Of a stretch of DNA of 64,000 nt, positions 24,311 to 36,000 are shown in pieces. The position numbers and the translations under genes were made by a program. This DNA comes from Ceratobasidium sp. AG-K (lineage: Eukaryota; Basidiomycota; Agaricomycetes; Cantharellales; Ceratobasidiaceae). The notes under the pieces are model-generated. The model was given only the letters and a program-made list of their open reading frames with translations. It did not search any database and was not told the origin of the DNA. The stretch is from contig JAWNGF010000011.1 in NCBI GenBank assembly GCA_037039685.1, forward strand, positions 434,001 to 498,000, given 5' to 3'. The number at the start of each line of letters is the position of its first letter. The first letter of the stretch is position 1.

Positions 24311-26378
24311 ATGGAGTGTCCAATATGTGAACACCGACAGCGCAAGTTCATCTGCCAGTCGTGTGTGCGCGCCCAGTAAGTCCTGGGACTATTCAGAATA
24401 TTTTGGCTGACGTCTGTAGTCTCCGGGAATTACGTGCGCAGATTACCAAGGCTGGGACGGAGCGACAGGTCGAGGTGGAGAGGGCAGCCAGGCTGCTGGG
24501 TGGCGGCGTCGAAAAGGAACGCTGGGCCCGGGCAGAGATACACACGCTGCAAGAGAGCATCAGTGCAATGAAGAGCGAGTTGGCGGCACGCAAGGCCACG
24601 AATCGCACAGGTCAGTGGCTCGCTTCAGTTAAACGCCGGCACTCATCTCCCACCAGCCCAGCAGAGGCTAGACAAGCGCAGGCGAGTAGTCGCTGGCCGA
24701 CGGGACAATCTGCACCTTGCGCGCGAGCTACTCCCACCATCCACTGCCATATCCTTTTCCCCGACACTATCCCCGGCACCATCCACAGCGGCACAAGAGA
24801 ACACAATTCCATTTACGTCGACATCGCCCTCGACCACCAGCCGTCTCTCCCGCCTGTTTCCATTTCCATCTTCCTCTGCCATCGCACCGTCATCCCCACC
24901 GGCCAGGCGCCACAAACCCCCAAACCCTATTGCTGATGCAAAGCAGGCGCTTGTAGACATGGGTGATGCTTTGGCCGAAACGAGGAGTGTGCTCGTCCGG
25001 GAATTGGCCGACGCTTACGAGTTGCAGGAAGAGCTGCGTCAGAGCGCTGGGAGGGACGTGCGCATGTGGACAATGGGGCGGATGGAGCTACCCGCGATCG
25101 ACGATCTAGCTCGTAAGTGTTCGCGCCTCTGATGATCGCCCATTCATTCCCGCCCAGGGCAGAAACCCTCACAGCTACACACGACGCTATACAACGTACT
25201 GCATTTTATGCGGCTGACTACGTCCTATCTCGGTGTCAAACTACCGTTCGAAGTAGGTTGGGGGGCATCAAGCACCATCGCCCCGCCGTTTCCCGAGTTG
25301 TTTATACCAGGCTCAGACGGAGGAAAGCTCGAGACTATCAACGAGGACGGCGAGGGCAGTGGGATTACTCCCATAGGTGTCGGTACCCCTTGGATCGTCG
25401 CGGGTCGAGGGCTTGGTGGGAGCTCGGATGGCGGATGGGGAAAGTAAGTAACGATATTATAGAATTCGTCTTATTGACCATATACCTTAGGTACACTACT
25501 CCCCTCGCGCTTCATCTTCCAGCTCACTCGCGCGACACGACGACGGCACCCAAGGCCGGGCTACAACCTGCACCCAATTCTCGGCCGCACCGCACCGAAT
25601 CTCGTTCCTCGACAGCCCCCGGAGTGGCCCCTGCCCCATCTACACCCTCCAAACGACGTCCCGGCCTCCTTAGCCTCTCTCGCATGTCGGCTGCGGCGAA
25701 ATACGTAGCTGGCTCTGCCTACTCATCTTCTCCTCGTACCGGCGCCACTTCGTCCCATTCCCAGACACTAGGCGGAGGACTACCTACACGAGCCTCGTTG
25801 GCTTCGAGCTCGACTGCACCGCCAAAAACGCGGCAACGCGCTGGATCCGTGTCGATTCAAGCCAACCCGCCCGTTCGAGCCCGAGTCGCCAGCCTAGCCA
25901 CTGTACCGACTCGAACCGATTCCCTGATGGGTGAGGACAAGGAGGTCAATCCAGGCGCTGAGCCGCTTGTACAAACACCCATCCAGGGATTTGTCGCTGC
26001 CTTGACGATGGTGCAGTACAACGCGGCGTATTTGGCTTGGACCCAAGGCGCGTTGAACGTCGGAGAGGTGGATCAAGTGCCCGGGATCTTGCAGTTGCTC
26101 GGCGTCACTGTTGCTTCAGAGGGCATCGGCTTGTAAGTCAGGTTCCGTCTTGGAGGCGGCGTACTGATGATCCGTCCAGTGCGTCGCACGTAACTTCCTC
26201 GGCCCAAGTCCACGCGCTTCCTCCCCCGACTCGATCCTTTACCCTCTCATTCCCCTCCCTGTTGTCCTACAACTTGTCTCAAATTGGGGGACTGACGAGT
26301 GCCGGGTTGCCAAGCCATGATGGGGATGGGGAGTGGGATCTCATTGAGGCGAGCGAAGAGGAGGATGGCGTTGGGTAA
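24311..26378 (+). CDS. ATG14/UVRAG (VPS38)-like autophagy protein
   Basis: Six exons close in phase: 24311-24375, 24420-24610, 24657-25112, 25158-25443, 25491-26132 and 26180-26378, giving 612 aa. The N-terminus MECPICEHRQRKFICQSCVR carries two CxxC pairs, as in the Atg14 N-terminus. It is followed by a predicted coiled coil (about 25-85), a Ser/Pro-rich linker and a second helical segment. Next comes the conserved QLHTTLYNVLHFMRLTTSYL-GVKLPFEVGW block and IGVGTPWIV, characteristic of the Atg14/UVRAG fold. ATG14 and VPS38 are alternative subunits of the Vps34 PI3-kinase complex, for autophagosome nucleation or endosomal sorting respectively. The N-terminal cysteines favour ATG14. A long low-complexity insert (about 350-450) is lineage-specific. 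Confidence 0.82.
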
Positions 26379-26539
26379 CCATCACATGTTCAAGAACTGA
26401 AGGTGAATCCCCGGCTTGGGCGGACATGTCTTATTATCAGTATTTTGTTGCAATGATTTCATGTAGTACATGAAATACACTGGTAATACAAAGCAGCTCT
26501 AGGTAACACACGTGTTCATGAGGGTCTTGCGTCCGTTAG

Positions 26540-27467
26540 GTTTAGTTAGGTTAGAAACGGGATGGAACGGAGCGAGTGCGAAGCGCAGCGAGCACGAGTG
26601 AAGTGGGGATGAAAGCAAAGGGCTAGCACACAACGTATACTAGCGCATTCGGTATGACACCTCATAAGTGCTCATCCCCTTGTTTATATATCTGCTGGGA
26701 GCCAAGGAACTCCCACGCTAAGCGGCACGGCGGCCGACTTGGCGATTTAAGCGAGATAACCTATCAGCGAATGATAGTATGACAACATGGATCTCGGCGG
26801 CCAAAGTTGACACGTGTCAACAGCCAAGACCACGCCACTCGGCACGGTACAAAGGAACGAATCCTTGGCAGCCGGCCACATCACTCCTCGGCTACACGTG
26901 TCCACCTAAGCAAGCCCATGTGTGCTAAATTGTTCCACGTCACTAGGCACCTGACAACCGGTGCCCGTGAATCCCCGGCGCAAAGCGCAGCTAGGTTAGG
27001 TTAGAACGGGACGGGACGGTTAGGTTAGACAGGGATGGAGCGGAGCGAGTGCGAGCGCAGCGAGCACGAGTGAAGCGGGGATGAAAGCAAAGGGCTAGCA
27101 CACAACGTGAACTAGCGCTTTCGGTATGACACCTCATCAGTGCTCATCCCCTTGTTTATATATCTGCTGAGAGCCAAGGAACTCTCACGCTAAGCGGCAC
27201 GGCGGCCGGCTTGGCGAATTTAAGCGAGATAACCTATCAGCGAATGATAGTATGACAACATGGATCTCGGCGGCCGAAGTTGACACGTGTCAACAGCCAA
27301 GACCACGCCACTCGGCACGGTACAAAGGAACGAATCCTTGGCAGCCGGCCACGTCACTCTTCGGCTACACGTGTCCGCCTAAGCGAGCCCACGTGTGCTA
27401 AATTGTTCCACGTCACTAGGCACCTGACAACCGGCGCCCGCGAATCCCCGGCGCCAAGGCGCAGCAG
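26540..27467. repeat. Two-copy tandem repeat, period 473 bp
   Basis: Copy 1 (about 26540-26992) and copy 2 (about 27013-27467) are highly similar over their whole length at a constant offset of 473 nt. Each contains GTTGACACGTGTCAAC, a perfect 16-bp palindrome (26806-26821 and 27279-27294), a small hairpin CTATCA-5 nt-TGATAG, and a TTTATATAT stretch. TTAGGTTAGG-type runs sit at the start of each copy and again near 27765. A short open frame in each copy is spurious. It may be two LTR-like or promoter-like units of an element missing its body. Confidence 0.75.
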
Positions 27468-27493
27468 GAAAACACAGCGACGCCGGCCCGGCC

Positions 27494-27733
27494 TGTAACA
27501 GGACGCTTATAGCCTCGACCCCAGAGTTCAACCCGCCGACAAGTGCGGGGAACCGAGCCGGGGAGTTCGGGCTTCGGAGTAGTTGGACCGACAGACCAAG
27601 GGTCGAGACCCTTTATCCACGTCGAGCCCTACCAAGGGTCCGTTAGCGCCCAGCGCTAACATGTCACGTGACCGATTGGTAAGTCTTATATAATGCTTTG
27701 TCATACCAGATGACTAACGCTTACAAAACAACA
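27494..27733. repeat. Possible solo LTR
   Basis: The segment begins TGTAACAGGACGC and ends ACAAAACAACA, has a TATATAA-like stretch near 27688 and contains no coding frame. TG...CA ends and a ~240-bp size would suit an LTR. No target-site duplication could be matched and no second copy is present, so this is only a suggestion. Confidence 0.25.
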
Positions 27734-28249
27734 GAGCTGAACGCCAACCCAAAGTTAGCGTTAGGTTATTGTTAGGTTAAGTTAGGGTTGTGGTTGGGTT
27801 CGAACCAGACCAATATAATATAAATACACATAATTTAATTATACCCAAAGCTAAAATGCAGACATATCTGAGCGAATCAGTCCAAATCAATCAATTCGTG
27901 ACCGTCCTCAATATAACCAAGCACCGTTTTCCGCCAGGTAGCTGCTAAGTCGCCGAGGGACAAATGCCTCTTACGACTTAAGATCATGCTACGACTCATG
28001 AGAAGACTCAGAGACTTAGGATCAGCGCGCGATGCCTTCGTGTGTCGTTCAGTCCGCTTTAGTTTAGGTTAATGGGGAAAAGTAGGCAGAACTCTAGGCA
28101 CAACCCAGCTTCAAATAGGCAGGTTAAACCTAGAGCTGTTGTAGGGTGAGCACTCACATCCACTGGTACATGCACAAAAACTTCAATACATAAATATAGC
28201 AGGGTTTTAGAGGTAATAATGACAAGAGAATTCACAAACTTTGACCATA

Positions 28250-29990
28250 GTAAGACTTGGGCTGAAATTTGTATAAAGGTTGTGCACACAGAAGTGCAAG
28301 CCAAGGTAAAGAATCATGAACTACTGTGCCACATCAGGACATGGACTAAAAGTTGTGCAAAAGTTGTGCACTCAGAAGTACAAGCCATTTTTTGAGATGA
28401 TGTATTACAGTGCCACAACTGGACTTGGACTCAAAGTTGCACAACATCTGCACACACAGAAGTGTAAGCCATGGAATTACACAATACATCATAGTGCAAC
28501 AACAGGACATGGACTAAAACTTGCACAAAAGTTGTGCACGCAGAAATGCAAGCCTTGATTGGAAATACAATATCACATGACTCACCTGGACTTGGACTCA
28601 AAGTTGCGCAAAAGTTGTGCACACAGAAGTACAAGCCATTGTGTGAAATAATGAAGTACAGTGCCACAAATGGCTTTGGACTCAAAGTTGCACAAAATTT
28701 GCACACACAAAAGTGCAAGCCATGGAATAACACAATACATTATAGTGACACAATAGGACATGGACTCAAAGTTGCGCAAAAGTTGCGCACGCAGAAGTGC
28801 AAGCCTTGATTGGAAATAGCATGTCACATGACTCACATGGGCTTGGACGCAAAGTTGTGCAAAAGTTGCGCACACTGAGGTACAGGCCATTGTGTGAAAT
28901 GATGTATTACAGCGCCACAAATGGCCTTGGACTAAAATCTGCGCAAAATTTGCGCACACAAAAGTGCAAGCCATGGAATTACACCATATATTATAGTGCA
29001 ACAACAGGACATGGACTAAAACTTGCGCAAAAATTGCGCACGCAGAAGTGCAAGCCTTGATTGGAAATAGCATGTCACATGACTCACGTGGGCTTGGACT
29101 CAAAGTTGCGCAAAAGTTGCGCACACAGAAGTACAGGCCATTGTGTGAAATGATGTATTACAGTGCCACAACTGGCCTTGGACTCAAAGTTGCACAAAAT
29201 TTGTGCACACAGAAGTGTACACCATGGAATTACACAATACATCATACTCTACCAACATCAAAAATCTTGTTTGGCTCAGGGGGTCTCAGGATTGGGGGAC
29301 CTCTCTTGTACATCTCTAGAGGGACTGTGACAGCTCGTAATCGCTCATGAGCCAAACGAGCAAAGTGATTGTTTTTGCTTGTGAAATCTCGTGACAACTC
29401 GTGAGCGCTCACAAGCTCCACGAGAGAGGTCCCCTCATCCCGAGACCTCTTGAACCAAACAAGATATTCTGTTTTTGGTAGAGTAGTGCAACAACAGGAT
29501 GGACTCAAAGTTGCGCAAAAGTTGCGCACGCAGAAGTGCAAGCCTTGATTGGAAATAAAATATCACATGACTCACCTGGACTTGGACTCAAAGTTGCGCA
29601 AAAGTTGTGCACGCAGAAATACAAGCCATTGTGTGAAATGATGTATTACAGCGCCACAACTGCCCTTGGACTAACAGTTGCGCAAAATTTGCGCACACAA
29701 AAGTGCAAGCCATGGAATTACACAATATATTATAGTGCAACAACAGGACATGGACTCAAAGTTGCGCAAAAGTTGCGCACGCAGAAGTGCAAGCCTTGAT
29801 TGGAAATAGCATGTCACATGACCCACCAGGACTTGGACTCAAGGTTGCGCAAAAGTTGCGCACACAGAAGTGCAAGCCTTGATTTGAAATACAATATCAC
29901 ATCTTGCACCTGGACTTGGGCTGAAAGTTGCGCAAAGTTGTGCACACAGTAATGCGGGCCTCAAGCTGAAACATTTATATCACATGATGC
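28250..29990. repeat. Minisatellite with higher-order structure, about 18 monomers
   Basis: About 18 diverged monomers of ~83 bp share a core of TTGGACTCAAAGTTGCGCAA, a TTGCGCAC-type box and CAGAAGTGCAAGCC. Every third monomer is followed by the same spacer (TTGATTGGAAAT...TCACATGACTCAC), so a 250-bp three-monomer unit repeats with starts near 28549, 28799, 29048, 29538 and 29788. The pair TGCGCAA-AAG-TTGCGCA is a short perfect inverted repeat in most monomers. One unit is lengthened by an inserted element (29247-29483). Monomers at both ends are more diverged, as expected for arrays growing by unequal exchange. Open frames on both strands follow from the period and are not genes. Confidence 0.9.
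29247..29483. mobile_element. MITE with ~41-bp TIRs and TA target duplication
   Basis: The 237-bp element begins CTCTACCAACATC and ends TTGGTAGAG; its two ends are imperfect inverted repeats of about 41 bp, both containing TCTTGTTTGG and GGTCTC. It is flanked by TA on both sides (29245-29246 and 29484-29485). Sister units of the host minisatellite read CATCATAGTGCAACAAC without interruption, so the empty site is visible and confirms insertion at a TA. TA duplication and non-coding content suggest a Stowaway-like MITE mobilised by a Tc1/mariner-type transposase. No source element is in the window. Confidence 0.88.
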
Positions 29991-30111
29991 TTTTGGGCTC
30001 CTGCTCAACCTACTGCCACAAGCTCAACAAGCATGTCGCATCGATCCAATTCCCAACATATATGATTACATGATTAAAAAAGAAAACCAAAAAAAAAACA
30101 CCAACAATGCT

Positions 30112-31030
30112 TCATTGTGTTTGAAAGTCATGCTCGCCCAACGTTGGCAAAAGCCCAGTGTCGGGTGTGATAATCCATGGGTCGCGTTGATGTAAGTGCG
30201 CACGCGGTTCACCTGGGTTTCGGGTGTCGCCACGTGAACCAAGGCGTTGCCACGCGTGTCCTGTCGTATTACTGCCCGTTCCCTCTGCCACACCACCTTG
30301 CCCCGCAGACGTGTCAATGTCCATCGGCGTTAAGGCATCCCTGATCGACCGATCGAACGGCCAACTATTGCGCCAGTGATCGTCCCACCATGGCGGACGG
30401 ACCCCAGATGGTGGCCACTGGTGTGACTTCGCAGAATGTCCGTACTGACCGAGTGCATGAAGCGACTCTTCCCACATGTCGATGAAGTCGGTGTGCGGCA
30501 GCAGCATTGCATAGTCGCCATGGGGTGTGTCAAGCCAAACACACAGCTCGCTATTATCATGAGAACATACGAAAAACTGTGAATTCACTGATTGCACAAC
30601 GACGGAATGAGAAAGAATTAATTTACTAACCCACCGCGGAATCGAAGGTCGCTTCGCCTTCAATTGAACGGATACCGTCAATACGGCACCAAAACCAGTC
30701 GAGGTCATGATTGCCAAACCATCCACACTGGGCGAACAAACCCTCCTTGCCGAAGATTGTTCCAACAACGCCTATGACCTCAAGGCCATCAAATCGGCGC
30801 TGCAAAACCATGTCTTCGTTGAGCACAACAGGTACACCCTCACGCCGAAACTCAAAGAGGGTAAGTACACGCGTGAAGCCTGCCATAATGTCAATGTTAG
30901 ACATCCAACGGCAGATACCTGCACACCTACGATCGGCTGGCCCAAGAAGAAGTTGTTCCTCCTGCAGGAGAGTCGTCTCTATATCTGCTGACTGACGGCT
31001 TGTACCAAGTGGCGCGTGCTCTGCATCCAT
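30112..31030 (-). CDS. RFTS-like domain protein (short paralogue)
   Basis: Three exons close in phase (31030-30919, 30879-30635, 30576-30112) for 273 aa. After a ~37-residue Glu/Leu-rich start comes FTRVLTLFEFRREGVPVVL, then DLDWFWCRIDGIRSIEG and CVWLDTPHGDYAMLLP. The order (hydrophobic strands after Arg, a loop, then W-x-x-T....Y.ml.P) resembles the replication-foci-targeting (RFTS) domain of DNMT1 and fungal Dnmt1-type methyltransferases. The neighbouring gene shows the same pattern, so the two look paralogous. The C-terminal ~120 residues are Pro/Trp/Gly/Asp-rich and probably disordered. No catalytic domain is present. It is head-to-head with the next gene (294 bp apart). The RFTS assignment is by eye. 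Confidence 0.55.
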
Positions 31031-31226
31031 TGCTGTCTGAGCTAATATTTAAAGGTGGGTCGACAAATTAAGTTAACACCACACAATCCTCACTACAATG
31101 AATATCTTACATGAATTTACAGTTCGGGAATGTATACTATACAGTTGCAAGACGACTATCGATAGAGGAAAACAAGAGAAGAGTGAGCAACAATAAGGCA
31201 CAGGGCTGCCAAACACGCGCGTCAGA

Positions 31227-31235
31227 TCACATGAC
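31227..31235. promoter_or_regulatory. TCACATGAC motif in a divergent promoter
   Basis: This E-box-like site lies in the 294-bp gap between two head-to-head RFTS-like genes. Related TCACRTGA sites occur in the two other divergent promoters of the island. A second CACGTG is present at about 31249. A role in joint control is inferred. Confidence 0.35.
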
Positions 31236-31324
31236 TTGTACAGACGCATCACGTGCCTGGTAAGCAATCTCCTGCCCTCCATCACCAACATCCCTGCATT
31301 TCTTTGTTGTTTTTCGCTATCAAG

Positions 31325-33886
31325 ATGTCGCATGATCTCGAAAGGTTTCAAGTCTTTCCTGAGAGTACGGATTTGGTGCCAGAGATGAACGCGCCACCCC
31401 TCCAAGATGGGCTATGTAAGTGATATCATTAACCATATAAATCACAATAACAAAGTACCCACCCTAATGATAGCTCGCGTTCGGACGATTACCTGGTTTA
31501 AGTTCTACAAGAAGGGCAAGTACGTCAAGCCGTTGTACAATGATTCGACAGACGAGTTTTGGCGTGACGTTCGCATGGAAGGTCTTGTCGCGTCCCTGCG
31601 CGGCGAGTCCCGTAATCACATGCAAGGCGGCTTCTGGGATCTCGATGACTTTGGTGATATGCATTACGAGCGCATGATCATTACGGGTATCACTGGGATG
31701 TTTCTTGAGGCGGACTCGTCGTGGCGCGATGGGTAAGTTTCATTGTTACACCTCCGCGCGATTCATTACAATCCCTCCTTTTATAGCACAGAGTCCATAC
31801 TCTGGGTACATACGAGAAACAACTATGCATATGTCATGCAAAACCCTGTGGACGAGTATGCAAACACCTGGCGGGTTGTCGTTCAGGACTGGAGCGAGCA
31901 CCACGGGGGGCAGCCAGCAGGTTTTACGATGGTCGACCCTTCGCTACCAAAGCCGAAATGGTGGCACCTCGTGCGCGACTGGAACCACGTTCTGCAACGT
32001 CACCTTCTGGCAAGCAACACCGAGGAAGAGCCGTCGGACGGTGCAGGCGACGAAGTCGACACCGATACGCAAGCCACTTCGAGCAAATTGAAGAAAAAGT
32101 CGAAAGGGAAGGCGCCGGCGAGACAAGGGACGGGTGGGAGCGCCGACAACGAGCGGTCTGTGACGAAACCTGCGACGAAGGGCAAGGGGAAAGCGCGGGT
32201 CAGCACAGTTGGCGACGAGGGGCAATCGAACGCGAAGGAGGATAGCTCTGCGCGTCATGCGCGCGTGAGGAAATCTGCCGGTAGGAGTGCAGCCGCGAGG
32301 AACGATGTCGTGGACGGCGGACGACCTCCGAAGAAGCGCCGGGTCGTATCGGCATCCACCATGGCATCATCTGCCGCGGGGCCAAGCTCTTCGTCAACAA
32401 GGGCTGCACAATTGAACCGAGCTTTGCCAGCACCCTCGACTGCCCAAGCACGACCGCCAGCGTCATTGCCACGGCCGTCCAAGAGGTCTGTGGTGTCGGC
32501 TGGTAAGACAGGTCAGCAGTCCGAGACTCTGCGCGACGGCGACGATGCTGACGCAACGACACAAGACCCGGGCCCGGCGCCAGAGCGTCGATCGCCAACG
32601 GGTTCTTCGCCACCTGACACCACAGCCAACACTTCCACCGTCGTGCCACCGTCGGTGGTTCCCCATGATTGGCAGGAGCGGCGCGCATGCACGATTCGTG
32701 TCGTTCGCAATCCGACACTTGCCGCCGACGATGTTGCCGTGGGCTTGGGTGAGGCGGTGGGCGGTGATGATGCCACTGGGGTGGATGGTGCGTTGAACAC
32801 ATCAACCCCACCAGGCGAAGACACAGAGGTCTCTGCGGCGGAAGAAGAGACGGACAATCAAAGTCCATGGCCGCTGACGCAGGTGAGTTACCATCGCGTA
32901 CATATTTTGTTGGTATAACGTATAGCACTGAAATGTAGATTCCGCGCATGACGCCATCACAGTCGACCGCTGATGGCGCAAACGACTCAGCTGCTGGTGA
33001 AGGCTACGAAGCCGACATGAGCATGAGCAGTCGCGACGAGGGAGGTAGGCAGCTTTGAATTATGGCGTTCGGACCGTGAAGCTGACGCAAGGTTCGCGGT
33101 AACAAAGTTGTCGCCGGGACAACCGGTGCTGGTACACCAGTTGCGTCGTCTTCGGCAAGCGCACCACAGGATGTCCCCGCCACACCGCCCGCGGCATCGT
33201 CAGGTTTGCCGACCGGCGTGCCACCACCATCAGTGGCACTGGCTGCGGCTCCTGCTGAGGCGTCTGCTGAGGCATATGCTGCTGCCCCCCCCACGGCGAT
33301 AGGTAAGTCCTTGCCCGTACCAAGCACAACACACACAGGAACGCCCTAATGTCTCATACAAATCACAGTCCTTCGTGCACATGCTGCACAAGTCGTTGGC
33401 GACGCGCGCCGTGTGCTCGATGATGGTTGGGCGCTCGTCGCAAGTGTCCAGCGTCTACTGGCTGGCGCCAGCACCGAAGATGTGCCGCGGGCGGGTGGTG
33501 TAGTTGTCATCCCGGATACACCGCCGCGAGTCGTCATTGACGCCGACATGCTCTCCGCGACGCCTGTTTCGCCCACTGTCGCGGCCGCCACTTCTGCCGG
33601 TGCTTCTGCCTCCGCTCCCGCTCATGGATCTACGCCGAGTGTGGATGCACATGCTGATCAAATGGACACCGCACAGCTGCCGCGCGATCAGCCGCGTGAG
33701 GCGTCGCGGGCTTCGATGCAACCGCGAGTGGCGATCGCGTCGGGGGGTATCCGCGAAGGCCGGGATTTGTCGCCAAGTCGCGCCGCTTGGCCGACGCCCG
33801 AGGACGACGAGCTTCGTGCGCGCATGGCTGACACAGACCTTGCGACACGTAGTGCACGGCCTGTGTGGCGAAGACGCGTTGACTGA
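31325..33886 (+). CDS. RFTS-like domain protein with long disordered tail
   Basis: Exons 31325-31415, 31474-31732, 31787-32882 and 32939-33044 join in phase. The last two exons (starting about 33092 and 33369) are clear as frames, but the junction at 33044/33092 did not close cleanly, so the middle is tentative (about 700 aa). Residues ~30-170 hold RVRTITWFKFYKKGKYVKPL, MHYERMIITGITGMFLEAD and ILWVHTRNNYAYVMQNP. These match, in order, the strand pattern of the gene at 30112-31030 and of DNMT1-type RFTS domains. The remainder is low-complexity (Ser, Ala, Pro, Thr, Arg) with basic clusters such as KLKKKSKGKAPAR and PPKKRRVV, likely nuclear-localisation signals. A nuclear chromatin-associated role is inferred. 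It is transcribed divergently from its paralogue. Confidence 0.55.
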
Positions 33887-34110
33887 GCAGCCCTGCTATG
33901 ATTGCCTTTTGTTTTGTGGTGTATGTTTTTGTTTTTATTTTTACGATTTATATATGTACCTTTCGCTACGGCGCACAGCAGCACACAAATTATCATTGTT
34001 CATACATGTTCCATGAACCCTGTCGCACAAAACAGTGATATTGTAGCACCCAAAATCGAGCAAATTCGCGTGTTTGGCGCTGCCTGTCACGAACAAATAA
34101 AAGCAAGCAA

Positions 34111-36000
34111 ATGCTCGCTGCTCGTGCAGACAACGACAGCGCAACGATGGCAGATCACTCACGTAAGTTAGTTGCCGTGGCAATGTCGCCAAACTCAAAG
34201 TCGCATCTCTGCAGAGCAAAAGATTCGTATTACGTTCAACCGTGCAAAAGACCGGGTATGTTACACGTTTAACTTTGCCCCAGTCCAATAATATTCGTAC
34301 CGTATCTCTCTTCCTTGTGACGGTATGAGTGTTCCAATCTCTCTCATTGAGCTACTGATACCATCTGAATTCGCAGTGCACGAAGGACTAACACTCTTTC
34401 ATGTAGTATTGTTTCTACTGCGATGACGGTGGCTGTATTATTGACTGCTCATCGTGTCATCGTGGCTTCTGCTATGATGTAATGGGCGAGCACAAGGATG
34501 ACCTTACGGCCACTGAAGCGTGCATCACCATTCCCGCGACAATGGTGCACGACAGGCGAAGTATCTTTCGGTGCCCAGAATGTTTGTCCCAAGATGTGCA
34601 GGCCGCGCCAGACGTTCGTAAAGAACTTTTGTGCATCGCGTTAGGCTTTGTATTAACTTTGCTCGCAGTACATTATTAATCGTGGTTCGCGAATGACACG
34701 ACGCTTGTCGGTCAAGTCATCTCTGGTACTCGTCGTTTTCCATCTTGGCGTCCAACAGACGCTTGCCGACGCGTTGGTCTCTCAACTGTGCGCAGCTCTT
34801 TCCGTATTTGAGATCAACATCGTCACATACGTGAGGAAGATCGGTGACGAAGTGCAAATGTCGGAGGCGGACATTATACATAAACAGTAAGTGATTTGAT
34901 CTCGCAATGCAACTGTCCTAATTCGGTTTAAGACTCCTTCCCGATGCACCATACCATTTGGCATTGTTTTTCCTCACCGAGAGCGACCCTCGTGGTGGTT
35001 GGTGGATATCGACAGACAAGGACAAAGGGGGTGCATCCCGTACATCTGAAGACAAGTTTATTAGATATCATGTCAAGGCGCTCACCCACCTCGCAAAAGA
35101 TGCTGTGACAGCGCGTATGTTCATGATCAGCTGCGCTGTTAACCTCTTTCGCAACAGCGCTTTGATGAAGATATTCGATACTTTGAACTGGTGCGTTCGA
35201 TAGCCTCACTACCACATTACCACTGTGACATCTTGCTATGTAGTCGTCCTTGGCACTCAATTGTCATGCCATCTGTACCTGCTGTCTTGCCGCCCGACAT
35301 CATCTGTATCCTCCCCGAGCTCTTTATTCACCTATATTACTTCACAGCAGCACTCAAGGGCTCACTGCTTCGTACTTGGGCAAAATCACCAGAGGCGCGC
35401 GCACATACAGGGTTCATTGTCATGGAGCGCGCTAGCTGGCTCAGCGAACCGCTCAAGGTTTATAAGCTCGAGCACGCGCCTCATACGAGTCGACCGTACG
35501 GCTTCGATTTGCCCATGGTCCCTTCGATTTGCGGCTGCTGGGATAAAGTTGGGCGATGGGATTCAAGGTGGGCGGGAACTTCGTTCAATGAGAAGTTTGG
35601 ATTCTATCGCTCGTCTTGTTGCGGCCTGGAACTCCACGTTGCTATTTTCATGGACCGGCGTACTTTACTTCACGCGCACGGGACAACAGTTATGCAGGAG
35701 CCGTGGGACCGGGATATGGGAGCGTTCTCGTTTGACGAATCGAGAATGGTTTGTATCAAGTATTCGGTGAGCGCTACAGGAGTTATGCCATTCTCATGCA
35801 GTACGAGTGACATCGGACATAGCCCGCCCGACGTAGTGCCGAGGAGCAAAGCACACGCCCGTTGCACGATACGCCATGGACGATCGCAGGTCAACAAGCC
35901 CAGCAATTGCGCGAAACCGGCAATTGACAAGATGTCATCATTACGTTTTTTTTTTTCGTTGCGCTTCCCACATGTCGTACATTGCCTTTGTGCCAAATAA
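34111..36000 (+). CDS. Zinc-finger plus CHAT-like domain protein without a Sir2 part
   Basis: Six exons close in phase: 34111-34162, 34215-34255, 34407-34613, 34669-34886, 34933-35190 and 35244-36000, giving 510 aa. A PHD/ADD-like finger at about 32-95 contains YCDDGGCIIDCSSCHRGFCY and FRCPECL. The following part aligns by pattern with the C-terminal half of the Sir2-like gene at 37241-40173: ALFFLTESDP, FMISCAVNLF, LPELFIHLY, SRPYGFDLP and CGCW. At the putative CHAT/caspase-like catalytic pair the His is replaced (Glu189) while Cys240 is kept. The last ~80 codons are doubtful because a T-run at about 35946 looks like 3' flank; the true end may be earlier in another frame. Confidence 0.55.

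Noticed and set aside
26807..27498. Two similar 65-72 codon frames (MTRVNSQDHATR...)
   Set aside because: They exist only because the 473-bp repeat is duplicated and begin inside its palindrome; no family match.
27760..27800. Telomere or interstitial telomeric repeat (TTAGGTTA-like runs)
   Set aside because: Only two or three imperfect units occur and the unit is not a clean TTAGGG; too short to call telomeric.
28316..29799. Open frames of 80-180 codons on both strands in the minisatellite
   Set aside because: They repeat with the 250-bp period, end at the same repeat-encoded stop, and run equally on both strands. They are by-products of the repeat.
28250..29990. CRISPR-like repeat/spacer array
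   Set aside because: Spacers between cores are themselves repeats, monomers are diverged, and the host is a eukaryote with introns.
35225..35770. Alternative 181-codon frame inside the Sir2-less paralogue
   Set aside because: The chosen frame shares SRP-G-xLP and C-x-CW with the Sir2 gene and joins upstream exons in phase; this one does not.
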